From contig VTFK01000075.1 of assembly GCA_009617715.1 (NCBI GenBank), positions 372,001-436,000 of the forward strand: a stretch of DNA of 64,000 bases, in the 5' to 3' direction. Below, piece by piece: positions 28,301 to 36,416 of the stretch. Both the position numbers and the translations under genes were made by a program. The stretch is from Plectrocnemia conspersa. Its lineage: Eukaryota > Arthropoda > Insecta > Trichoptera > Polycentropodidae. The notes below the pieces were generated by a model. The model was not told where the DNA came from, ran no database searches, and saw only the letters and a program-made list of their open reading frames with translations. The first letter of the stretch is position 1, and each line of letters begins with the position of its first letter.

Positions 28301-31300
28301 ACCTTTTGAGGCGTGCCCTCCGGGCGAATAGAGACCGTCCGATGAGAGATAGTGAGGGAATCTATTCAGTAAGCGAAATGCAGCCAAGTGAAAGGGGCGA
28401 GTTCTGATATTCAAATGTTGTATTTGAACAAAAGCTTTTACGCCCCTTGGATTTATTATGTCATCAGATCAATGCAATTGAAAAAATAAAATCAAATTAG
28501 TACACAAAATATAATGTGTCAATTATAATGCCAGTTATAATTGACACATTACCTTCATTCACCTTCAACATGGGGCAGGAAAAATAAAAATACTTTAAAT
28601 GCCAATACCTCTGACTTGAACTTTAAAAATTAGTACAAAAAATAGACTAGAAGTGTTTGAAATGTGGCGTATGCTGAAAGTTCCATAGATTAAAAAAAAC
28701 TTTAATAACCGAATTCTTATAGGGTGTGATCGAGAACTCTTTTGGACTAAATAATAGGAAAAATTAAAAATAAAAATGTATCGGAATAAGGAAAGTGTTT
28801 TGTTTACGAAATAAACGCCAATAGACGGAAATGATAGTCAATGAATTTTTTTGTGCAGCCAAGGACCGAGAAGGAACTAATCAACAACGTGGTCGCTAAC
28901 GCTTGGCATCGGATATGACACCAGAAGATGAAATTTCAGGCCTTCTTCATTCTAAATGGATTTATTTTGTATTAACATTAAATTTTCTCGATCACTTATA
29001 TACACAACCCAATCACACAGGGACGTCATTTCAGCTTTTTTCAGATGGAGGCAAAAGTAGGCCACTCAGTGGTCGTTTTTTCAATATTTTCATTTCATTA
29101 AGATTCATATTTCATTAAATGATATTTGTCTGGTCAAATTCAAGGGGTGCCTTCGCAGTAGAAACATTCGGTTATCTAGCGTATATTTAATGACTTTTTA
29201 TAACAATAATTCATATCTAAACCGAATTTTGATCAATAGAAAAACGCAAAAAACAATTAATCCTTCTCATAACTCAAAAATCCACGTCAAAAGCAATAAA
29301 CACTGCAACGGCGCCGACACGATTTTATTGCTTTTGACGTGAATTTTTGACTTCTGAGAAGTGATAATTTTTTTGCGCCCTTCTATTCACCAAAATTTGG
29401 TTTGAATACGCTTTGACTAATACTTTTATATCAAAAGCCCGGACCAATATTACGGTGAATATAACTGTCATGTTTTTAAGAAAAACTATGCAGCAATGTT
29501 CGAGCAGCGGCGGCTGTCTGTTGGCATAGTTCGTATTTTGGACTTGATTTATTTAAAGTACTAAAACTATAATTATTTTTAGAACTTTCATTAGGTTAGG
29601 TTTTTATTTGGACAGCAAATGGACGTTTCGCTACTTTTTAATTTCACTAGGAGTTAAATTATATGTTCGCTAGTATAAATATATATCTACTAGAAAAATG
29701 TATTTGGACTTGTCAACTGACATCTTCACCTTATTTTGATATATATATATAAAATTACAAGTGTAATCAAAAAAAAAAAAATATATTTTTTTTTAATATA
29801 TGGGGCGCTAAAAACAAAAATAGCCTACGGGTGTCACAACCATCGAGCCGGCCCTGCTACCAGGAGATATCGGTTATTTGCATTTAAAATCACATATTAA
29901 TTCTAAAAACCGGCAGTAAAAAAACTTGTTAATAAACTATTCAATTACATAATACACGTGATAAAGGATACCGATTAGACTTAACAAGTGCACATTCGCC
30001 AACTCACACAATAGCGCAACAAAATTTTACATATTTAAAATACCCGAGGACTTTACATTCTGCCAAACAGTTACCATTTATCAACCATGAGTTATCATGA
30101 AAATTACACATCCAAAAATTTACGCTACACAACCAAATTGTCTTCGAGAATTTCGGGAAATAAAATAGCAGTTTTTATAAAAACATACACAATTGAATTT
30201 TAAAAAAATACTTTGCAATTACACATATTTAAAAAACTCATCTATATTTCATCTAGTATTCTGTTGAAAACTAAGTATAGTCAGATGTCGGTTTTATCAT
30301 TATTAATTATAAAACATAAGTAAATCCATATCGAATGATAGTTTACTGTTAACAACACGGTTTTCGTATTACGAGATCAGTTGCAACGAATCTGTTCCAT
30401 TTTGTGACAAAAAATCTAAATATATGCAAAGATTTTGAAAATGCCTTTAAAATGTTTGTCATGCTTTTATTCTTAAAAATGGATAGATTTTGGTTTTCCT
30501 ACAAAATGATCAATTTTTTTATTTACACTTTTATATGGTCGTCAATATGACTTTAAATATGGGCTACATAAGTCGTCTGAATACATTGCTAATTATTTTA
30601 GGTTCTGATCTCTGTTCTTTAATGTTTATTCTGTTTTTTTTATTATAATATTCAAGATATTATACAGATTACATCAGCATCATCATAAATAAATATGGAT
30701 TTATAACTCTCTAAGCTTTTATGAATACATATTATTACAGTTAAAGTATTAGTCTTAATCTAAAAATGCATATCATATAAAATGGGAGTATCACTTACGA
30801 GTATTTTGGCTTCTCCCCAGCACTTGACCATAGCTCAAGCCTCCGCCAGATAAAGTTTGATCAACTTTTATACTTTCTTGGTTCTGAGAAATGGCACATT
30901 CAATCCGAATCGGCGTTGGTTGAACGACCTTAATGGATGTGTCCGCGTCAGGAATGACCGAGGTGCTTGATTTGTTGCCTCCGAATCCTTCAACGCCATA
31001 GGGAGTGAAACGGTTCGAATTTGTTTGTACGCACTTGCGTAGATCAGATTGTCGATAAGCTCCAAATTGAGATACCTAGAGAATCACAAAGATGTATACA
31101 TTAGTAAACAAACCAAAAGAAAACATAATATATACGTAAGTGTGATAAATAAAGAAGGCTAATAATAAATAATACTACGTTTTCACTAAATCAATAGAAC
31201 CTAACATAATGCTATTTGTCATTTTAATTCTGCTACTTCTTTAAAAGATCTTATAAAACTTTTATCCAACCTTTGGATGTAACTTCTAAATGTGCTGATC

Positions 31301-33821
31301 GATTTACATGCGTGTAAGTAATCGAAGGAAATAAATTTCGGCGGTTTCAATACACTCTCGACATTTCTCTTCGAGCCAGATTATACGAGCCAGTGCTTGA
31401 TTGAACGCAATCAATCACCGCGCCATTCCAATTGGAAATACAATTAGTCAACGCATGTTGCGAAATTTCACTCGGTTTTTTACATTGACGTACATATCTT
31501 ACACAATTAATTAAATACAGCACAAGAGTAAATAGTTATTGCAACAAGGGATGAAAGGTACTAAAATTTAGGTGAACGTCGATTACTCGCCTAATCAATA
31601 TTACCATTTATTGTTTAATGTATATTTTTTTAAAGAGCAATGAACGATCCAAACGACCCGCTGTCTCAAAAAAAATCATGGAAAGCGATTGCAGAAAATT
31701 CGAGGTAACTATCTTAAAGATATAATAAAACATTATTCGAATTAATTAATTTACTATTATGCATATAGCAGTAGCCATGGAAGAAACACTCCAAAAAAAT
31801 AAGATACTTCAGGAAAAAAGTTTAAGAAAGAATTAGAAGAAGAAAATCGGAAACTTCGTAAAGAAAACAAAAAATTGAAATTTACAGTTCAATAATCGAA
31901 GAATCTGATGGACGCGTTGATTGTGAAGTTTTTTATACAATTTAATAAATTTAGTTATTATTATTTTGTTAATAACTCTTTTATTCACCTGATAGGAAAT
32001 GGTTTGAAAAACAAGAGAAATTTGGGAAATAACACCATTTTAACTGCAGAAAAATCTGATTCTGATAAATAGTAATTTATCGTCTTAGTTCATAATGTTG
32101 ATTTTTTTGAATTGTACTACCATACGACCACTCTTCTATTAGTGTAATAAGAAATGGTTGGCGAACATGATGAATCTGGGATTGATTTAACGAACGATTG
32201 TACGAACAATAATAAAAGTGAACAAAAAATTAAAGATTTCAACAGATGCAGTAAATGTATACATATTTTTTTAAATAAATATAATATTTTCCTAAAAAAA
32301 AATAATTAGAGAGCAAAATAAATCAAGATAAAACCTTTAGTAACCCTTGATGATACCAATTCAACTGTAGAACAGTCTTATTTTTATTTTTGAACATTAT
32401 CCTAATTAATTAATCGTTGTAGATTGGATTCCTTTACAATCATTGTTTCATATTTTAAATGCTAATATTTATTATTAAAGCAATACTATTACGTATTTAA
32501 TTTTCTTTAAAAAAAATAATAAATAAACATTTACATATCGTAATTCAAGTGAAATTAAATTCTTTGTTTTTTTAACCTTTCGTTGTAACACGACAGACGT
32601 TAGCCTAATGCGTTACAGTTGGGTAACATAATCAAGACATACAAGTATTAAAATGCCAGAATTAAATCAGTGTCTAAAAATCCGTAACATATGTTTTGAT
32701 ATATATTTACTACTACTTCGGCTTACAATCGATATATGTCACATTTATGTAGCAAAACAACATTTTGCTAAATAAATATGTTTTAAAATTTATGTTAGGT
32801 GTGATCGAGCGGCAACTAGTAATCGTTGGTCAGAACAGTAAGCACCCCATGAACAACTCTCTACAACGAACCAACTTAAAAAATGGCATTTATAATTTTA
32901 TACAAATAAATATAATGTATAAACATATTTTAGAATGAATTTGACCCCTGATAACAGTAAAGCACCTTTATTTTCTTAACTATTATTTTTTTTAATGATC
33001 ATTTATGGAATAATTTACTTATCAAATAATTTGTTGCCAAAATAAAATTATTTATAAATATATTTTTTTACTTGTTCTAAATTTTCATGTTCTGTTTTGT
33101 CACAGTTCTGATTCGACATGTTATGTTATAAGATGTCCTTTTTTCATGTTCTGTTTATTCATGGAACGTTTTTTGTAAGTGTATGTACTAGATAGGAAAA
33201 TATAAGAGGGTTGCCATAAAGAGGTTTTTTGTTTAGGGATCTACTATAAAAAATGGTTTTTATCTAGAAAGGTTGGACATGACTGCTCTAAGTAGAAAAT
33301 TGTATTTTTCTTCATTCGAAAGAAAATAATACTTACACCCATCAAATTGCTGTTTATTTGTTGATTTTCGACCGCGTACTTGTTTTCGACATACTGTGCA
33401 TTTTCATACACGTTATTCACATTCTGGTTATAGGCAAACTCATTATAGGCACCACCAGAATAATGTTGCATGTTGTTGCTATGTATGGAAGCGTTATTGT
33501 TATAGGGGTTGGCATAATTATGTCCAATATGCGGATTTCCCACTATAGCTGAATATCTGAAATGAAAATAAATCTAACGTTATTTAACGAAACGTACGAT
33601 AAAGGATAAAATTATAAGTTCTCACTTAGGAATCATGGAGCTGTCACGCATATCTCCGTTCGGCTGTTGAACGTTTGGTAAACACATAGCTGGCTGTGGA
33701 AAGCCCACTGAAAATAATTAAACGCTAACATAAATAAACGCTTGTGCGAAATGCGCAATAGGAAATAATGAATTTGTTAAGTTGATTTACCATTTCGAGT
33801 GCTTCTAAGATATCTTTCCAT
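4384..33821 (-). CDS. SPATA22: SPATA22-like meiotic recombination factor, 8 exons
   Basis: Exons (minus): 33821-33791, 33707-33626, 33556-33337, 31060-30799, 20981-20839, 6866-6758, 4879-4741, 4531-4384. The phases join without a break and give 377 residues; the human protein is 363. Residues 1-246 are low-complexity and Asn/Tyr/Gln-rich. The C-terminal domain (about 247-377) carries the SPATA22 signature: an LLLRD strand, VFYEID at 311-316, then a 60-residue tail whose length matches the vertebrate protein. In vertebrates SPATA22 partners MEIOB and RPA on single-stranded DNA during meiotic double-strand-break repair. Exon 1 starts at the first ATG before a GT donor. The exon 4 acceptor is uncertain: the pyrimidine-rich site at 31077 breaks the frame, whereas the AG just before 31060 keeps it. 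AATAAA lies at 4266-4271, 113 bases past the stop. The two introns of 10 and 14 kb are filled with repeats. The family call rests on the C-terminal domain and is fairly firm; the N-terminal exons are supported by frame and splice sites only. Confidence 0.78.
5558..5939. mobile_element. 382-base palindromic element (MITE/foldback)
   Basis: The two ends match as inverted repeats beginning TATTTGCGTTAACACAGTCA. Similarity runs along most of both arms (AATTGAGAAA, CTCTAAAGC, ATATACGTT, ATCATTACTCC recur inverted) to a short centre near 5750. It is flanked by possible TA duplications. No coding capacity. It lies in the SPATA22 intron between exons 6 and 7. The architecture fits a non-autonomous DNA transposon of Tc1/mariner type or a foldback. 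Confidence 0.75.
6450..6720. other. GC-raised noncoding block next to SPATA22 exon 6
   Basis: A stretch noticeably less AT-rich than its surroundings, with no sustained open frame, immediately downstream of exon 6 on the minus strand. It resembles conserved noncoding DNA in composition only. Confidence 0.25.
8086..8300. mobile_element. hAT-like terminus, probable MITE
   Basis: CCAGTGTTTCTCAATCTTTT at about 8086 is the typical start of insect hAT transposons and their MITEs, followed by an ATGCCCCACC stretch often seen inside them. The far end was not located. Confidence 0.4.
11760..11945. repeat. Dispersed repeat, copy 1
   Basis: Shares an ordered series of motifs with 15690-15870: GTAC..TGTGACTTAAGCTGT-like start, a CATTTTAAC segment, a GAAAC(C)CT segment, AGTCAATCCCT/AGTTAATCCCT, TAATTG, ATAGAAG, and a GGC(C)GC near the end. 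Strongly diverged and noncoding. Confidence 0.5.
13105..13145. mobile_element. hAT-like terminus
   Basis: CAGTGGTCTCTAAACTTTTT resembles the conserved hAT end CAGTGGTTCTCAAACTTTTT. Only one end is recognised. Confidence 0.3.
15690..15870. repeat. Dispersed repeat, copy 2
   Basis: Second member of the family described for 11760-11945, in the same orientation. It directly follows a block at 15190-15690 that may be part of the same mobile element. Confidence 0.5.
18237..18255. repeat. CT microsatellite
   Basis: About nine CT units in a row inside a GC-raised intronic block. Confidence 0.85.
18826..19304 (+). mobile_element. Deleted mariner element 1
   Basis: The left end TGAGGTGTGATTAAAAAATA and the right end, which reads CGAGATGTGATAAAAAAAC on the minus strand, form imperfect terminal inverted repeats flanked by TA. 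About 479 bases remain of an element normally near 1.3 kb. Inside, about 19018-19242 encodes the mariner N-terminal DNA-binding region, recognisable by KFCFKLQKSA, YKLYERFKNRNESVED and QRSGRLSTS. An in-frame TAA falls right after KSA. The catalytic domain is gone, so this copy is dead. Confidence 0.8.
19018..19242 (+). pseudogene. Mariner transposase N-terminal fragment
   Basis: Helix-turn-helix part of a mariner transposase, ending in the linker RSGRLSTS. Broken by one in-frame stop and truncated before the catalytic DD(E/D) domain. Confidence 0.8.
19315..19916 (-). mobile_element. Deleted mariner element 2 (602 bases)
   Basis: CAAGGGTA...CAATAAG at the left end is mirrored by CTTATTG..TACCCTTG at the right, flanked by TA on both sides. 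This gives a complete 602-base internally deleted mariner. On the minus strand it encodes a broken N-terminal half: GRPLEVITPEMID, then VLRDRRVKVREL, an in-frame stop after HGSVV, then LGMKK and RWVPRL. These are mariner DNA-binding domain motifs. It starts only 10 bases after element 1. Confidence 0.85.
19330..19650 (-). pseudogene. Mariner transposase fragment in element 2
   Basis: Reads GRPLEVITPEMID through RWVPRLHTVQNKCKR on the minus strand with an internal TAA. Only the DNA-binding half and linker survive; there are no catalytic residues. Confidence 0.8.
20305..20350. repeat. 46-base near-perfect hairpin
   Basis: CATTTTCTTA-GCTGATATGT followed by its inverted copy around a TATATATA centre, ending TAAGAAAATG, with one mismatch. 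It may be a tiny palindromic MITE or a cruciform-prone site. Confidence 0.7.
21340..21430 (-). repeat. SINE body fragment
   Basis: Shares a run of motifs with 24225-24310: GGTAAG..TCA, CATAATAAATACC, CAAGTAAG, ACCA..AGACTGAAAG and TGGTGACA-like. This is the body of the SINE at 24178-24482 without its tRNA-like head. Confidence 0.55.
22760..22772. repeat. Short CT microsatellite
   Basis: About six CT units. Confidence 0.7.
23505..23527. repeat. TA microsatellite
   Basis: About eleven uninterrupted TA units. Confidence 0.85.
24178..24482 (-). mobile_element. tRNA-derived SINE
   Basis: Read on the minus strand, the first 65 bases (24482-24418) look like a tRNA: AGTGCGG..CCGTAACG in the A-box/D-arm position, ACTAGTAATTCAGAGG as anticodon arm, then GTGGGTTCGAGC, with the pol III B box at 24427-24419. 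The body that follows recurs at 21340-21430 and 32590-32770. Together this is the structure of a short interspersed element transcribed by RNA polymerase III. Confidence 0.65.
25598..26184 (-). mobile_element. Deleted mariner-like element
   Basis: Encloses the transposase fragment. The minus-strand 5' end reads TATACAGGTTGATCC, typical of this family's terminal repeat. The opposite end is not clear. Confidence 0.5.
25627..25965 (-). pseudogene. Mariner-like (maT/Tc1 group) transposase, deleted and frameshifted
   Basis: Minus-strand pieces in order: ENDEGRTVTVN, a junction, then LDVLREKFPGRIISCFGD, and after a frameshift KPETFEYLKTNI, IPPEMYEKVIENY and RISSCKRF. These match the middle and C-terminal end of a DDE transposase family common in insects. 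Much of the catalytic domain between the first two pieces is missing, so the copy is inactive. Confidence 0.75.
28194..28212. promoter_or_regulatory. Palindrome of TACGTG sites
   Basis: TCACGTACA-A-TGTACGTGA is a perfect 9+1+9 palindrome in a GC-raised intronic block. TACGTG is the core bound by bHLH-PAS/ARNT dimers. Regulatory role is inferred from the motif only. Confidence 0.25.
28512..28551. repeat. Perfect 17-base hairpin
   Basis: TAATGTGTCAATTATAA and its exact reverse complement flank a six-base loop (TGCCAG). Confidence 0.85.
29020..29631 (-). mobile_element. Foldback-type element, copy A
   Basis: One end is CAGGGACGTCATTTCAGC and the other reads GCGAAACGTCCATTT on the minus strand. 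The interior is a large inverted repeat: CACGTCAAAAGCAATAAA at about 29285 mirrors TTTTATTGCTTTTGACGTG at about 29322, with similarity extending outward on both sides. Related sequence recurs at 49260-49690 and 56639-56890. Noncoding and probably non-autonomous. Confidence 0.6.
31642..32395 (+). pseudogene. Intron-containing geminin-like pseudogene
   Basis: Three blocks match consecutive geminin exons and keep the splice sites. 31642-31704 (SWKAIAENSR, then GT donor) corresponds to the YWEIIAERRR exon. 31772-31922 (MEETLQKNKIL, then broken ELEEENRKLRKENKKLK, ending KNLMDAL) matches the coiled-coil exon but has stops and an internal partial duplication. 31996-32070 (EMV..., TAEKSDSDK) matches the last exon with a stop. 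The 3' flank also resembles geminin's 3' UTR. A second, better copy of the last exon follows at 32151 (EMVGEHDESGIDL), and a weak match to its end at 32330-32395. Because introns are kept, this is a genomic duplication, not a retrocopy. It lies antisense within a SPATA22 intron. Confidence 0.75.
32590..32770 (-). repeat. SINE body fragment
   Basis: Shares GTAAC..GACAG(A/G)CGT, GCGTTACA, GGTAA and ATCAATATATGTCAC-like segments with the SINE at 24178-24482; no tRNA-like head is visible. Confidence 0.4.
32815..32975 (+). repeat. Dispersed repeat, family with CACCCCATGAA
   Basis: Aligns by eye with 37178-37340: a GGTCAGAACA/GGTTAGATTA start, CACCCCATGAA, ACAACGAACC/ACAAATCTAC, TTAAAAAA, TATAAT, and TTAGAAT...TTTG.CC followed by ATAA.AG. 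The same core recurs inverted at 49755-49830. Confidence 0.55.
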
Positions 33822-36416
33822 TACTACGCACAAACTGTTGAAATTAAAATGGCGCAGTGTCGCCAACGTTAGTGAACAAACAGTGCTGCAACTTAAAAAT
33901 AAACATTATTTATTTTTAAAATTGAAAATGTATTTTAATTTTATACCATTGCTTATTACTTTTAAATAATTTACAATGAGTTATTTTTATTATAATAAAA
34001 ATAGGAAGAAATAATGTATATTGTACGTGTATATTAAAAAAACACGTTTACTAGTATATTAAAACCGGGCCATTTGGCATCTTATAATTATAATCGAAAA
34101 AAATCACTATATGTGCTAAAAATCTTAACCTTTTAATATGTAATTATTAGCTTTCTTAATAATAATAACTTAATATTTTTTCATTACTTATTAGAACAAG
34201 GGATATATATATTTGCAAAGTTTAAGAAAATTAAGATAGTTAAGTTTTTATGGTACTTCTTAAGAATATAAGAGCCATGCTCAGAAACCCATAGTTATAA
34301 AAAATTTCCTTGCGTTTGGCCCCAACGGCTACGAAAGTGGCCAACAACGTTTTGCTACATAAATATATTTTTAAATCGGCAGATAAAATGTTCTTAACCA
34401 TTGGCTTTTGCGCGTGGCGCCGATATTAGTAAGAAGTGCCGTTATTATTTCTAAAATCCTATTAATATGTGACCTTAAATTTGAATTTGGGTTTAATCCG
34501 AACAATTTTTTTTAACGTTTGTTGTGGTTTGAATACATTGTTTACATAAGTAGGGGTTGAAAATATAATTTAATGTCATTATTGCTTTTTTTAGTATACT
34601 ATCAAAATTTAGAAAAGACCATGTGCCAATAAATATATTCGATTTAAAATCATGTATAATGTATAATATTATGATTTAGATGGTAAGAATTAATATTTTA
34701 ATTCACTTTCAACTAATTTAAAGGGTAAGAATAATTTGTTTAAATCAAAAAATGTGTCTCCGTCACGCCAGTGCAAAGTCACCAGATGTGTCCCCGTTCA
34801 AAGTTCCCAAGTTTTAGCCATAATAAAAGCTAATTGTAAATATTTATGTATATATATAAATGGGCCCCCTACAAATTATTTTTATTTTCGCTGCAAACAA
34901 GTTACTGTCGAGACCACTGTGGAACGAAGCTTTATTAGCAAATAAATTTTAAAGTGTAATAAATGTAATTATTATCATTATTTAGTACATTCGAAATATG
35001 TATAGTCATCACGCACGGAGACGACCGAAGATTTCGATGCATTAAGTAGATGAACCTTAAACTAAAATCAAACGGTATCTATACAGACACAGAAAGAATG
35101 ATACAAATATAAATGATGACAAAGTCGATGCATGTACCAGCATACAACGGCTCGTGACAACGTAACCAGACTCAAATTACGACCGTTATGCAAAAAGCAT
35201 TATTATAATAATGTTAAGAGTATAAAGAGCAAAAGCACCTTTCTCATCTCAACCAGTGTATATATGCACAAACAAAGCGTACATCATACACTAAACTGAC
35301 TTGAGAAACACAACAGTTCTGGCACCGAGCAATGGCCAAGACTAGACTAAAAAAAAAATGTAACCGCTTTCCACTTTACGGCAAATCTGATCCAACTACT
35401 TTATTATCTGATCCAACTACTAATATTTCACATAATATTTATACAAAACAATGCATACCAATATTTTATACAATTTTAGCGACGGGATGGTGACGGGTGG
35501 CAATTAGACACAGATTGAGCCGCTACAATAGTGTTTTACTAAATTATTTGAAATTACATGTTTATAAATATATGAGCGCGAGCGCGCGAGGGTTATCATT
35601 CGAGAGAAATCCATCGCGCCAGTGTTACCTAAGTCCCGCGAAGTTTTAACTATAACAAAAATCAATATATAAATATAATTAGACCCCACACAATATTTAT
35701 ACATATTGTAGTATTTTATAAACGTGTTTGAAAATATTACAAAACATTGTATAAATAAGGACCAACGGTTTTACTTTGTATATGATAATTAATGATTTAG
35801 TATTACACAAAACTAAATATTTCTTCTGTGTTCCAAGTGTATGTAGGTGAAACAAATTTATTTAAACAAAATAAAAGTGTTGGAAGACTGCATTATGCTT
35901 CTAAATGATCAACACCACCTAGATAATAATGCCAACTGACCCTTTATTATATAACAAAACTATATTTTTTTGCTTTTAAATTTCTGTTTTGATTTTACGA
36001 GAGTGGGTAATATATATTTGCTCGAAGGCGGCCAACTTTCTAGGGTAGCTCTGACTATATTTACCTTACTAAGCGAAGTCATTAATAACCCCTTTAATTG
36101 TTTTATAGGTAAAAATTCGTTTTTAAAATAAAATAAAAATGAATTTGTCAAATCAACATTTTATGTAATATAAATTACTCTTGCATAACAAAAATACACA
36201 GCAATATATTTTTTTAAATAAAATCGGTGTAGCAAATATTTATTTTATATTTAATGATTAATTTATGTATATTTAATAAATAAGAGCAACAATTAAATAA
36301 TTTGCTTGCAACAATAATATGGTCAAAAATATTAGTGCTACGGCCTCATGGCAAATGGCCGTTGTTGTGCGCGGGAATCACTGCAAGTGACAGCGTTTAT
36401 AGAAACGATTGTCACA
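33822..36416. other. Intergenic DNA between divergent SPATA22 and geminin
   Basis: The 2.6 kb between two start codons facing away from each other should hold both promoters; no clear TATA box was identified for either. AT-rich. Two blocks near 34760 and 35610 share a CGCCAGTG start and an AAGTTTTA segment followed by A-rich sequence, and may be diverged repeat copies. A short GCGC-rich run is at 35575-35590. Confidence 0.4.

Larger units (their letters stand above)
20982..30798. other. SPATA22 intron 4 (9.8 kb)
   Basis: AT-rich intron. It holds SINE-like repeats at 21340-21430 and 24178-24482, GC-raised blocks at about 22480-22790, 23290-23640, 24640-25000 and 27900-28420, a TA microsatellite, a mariner-like transposase fragment at 25627-25965, two hairpins and a mobile element at 29020-29631. 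No other gene was recognised; the open frames at 23312-23623 and 24771-25147 lie in the GC-raised blocks without a known domain. Confidence 0.5.
31061..33338. other. SPATA22 intron 3
   Basis: Contains the geminin-like pseudogene on the opposite strand (31642-32395) and two dispersed repeats (32590-32770 and 32815-32975). The rest is AT-rich without visible features. Confidence 0.5.

Noticed and set aside
30868..31065. Minus-strand open frame starting MELIDNLIYASAYK
   Set aside because: It is the wrong frame through SPATA22 exon 4 past about residue 15; the frame joining neighbouring exons is different and longer.
33358..33552. Plus-strand open frame opposite a SPATA22 exon
   Set aside because: It is the antisense shadow of exon 3, which has the correct splice sites on the minus strand.
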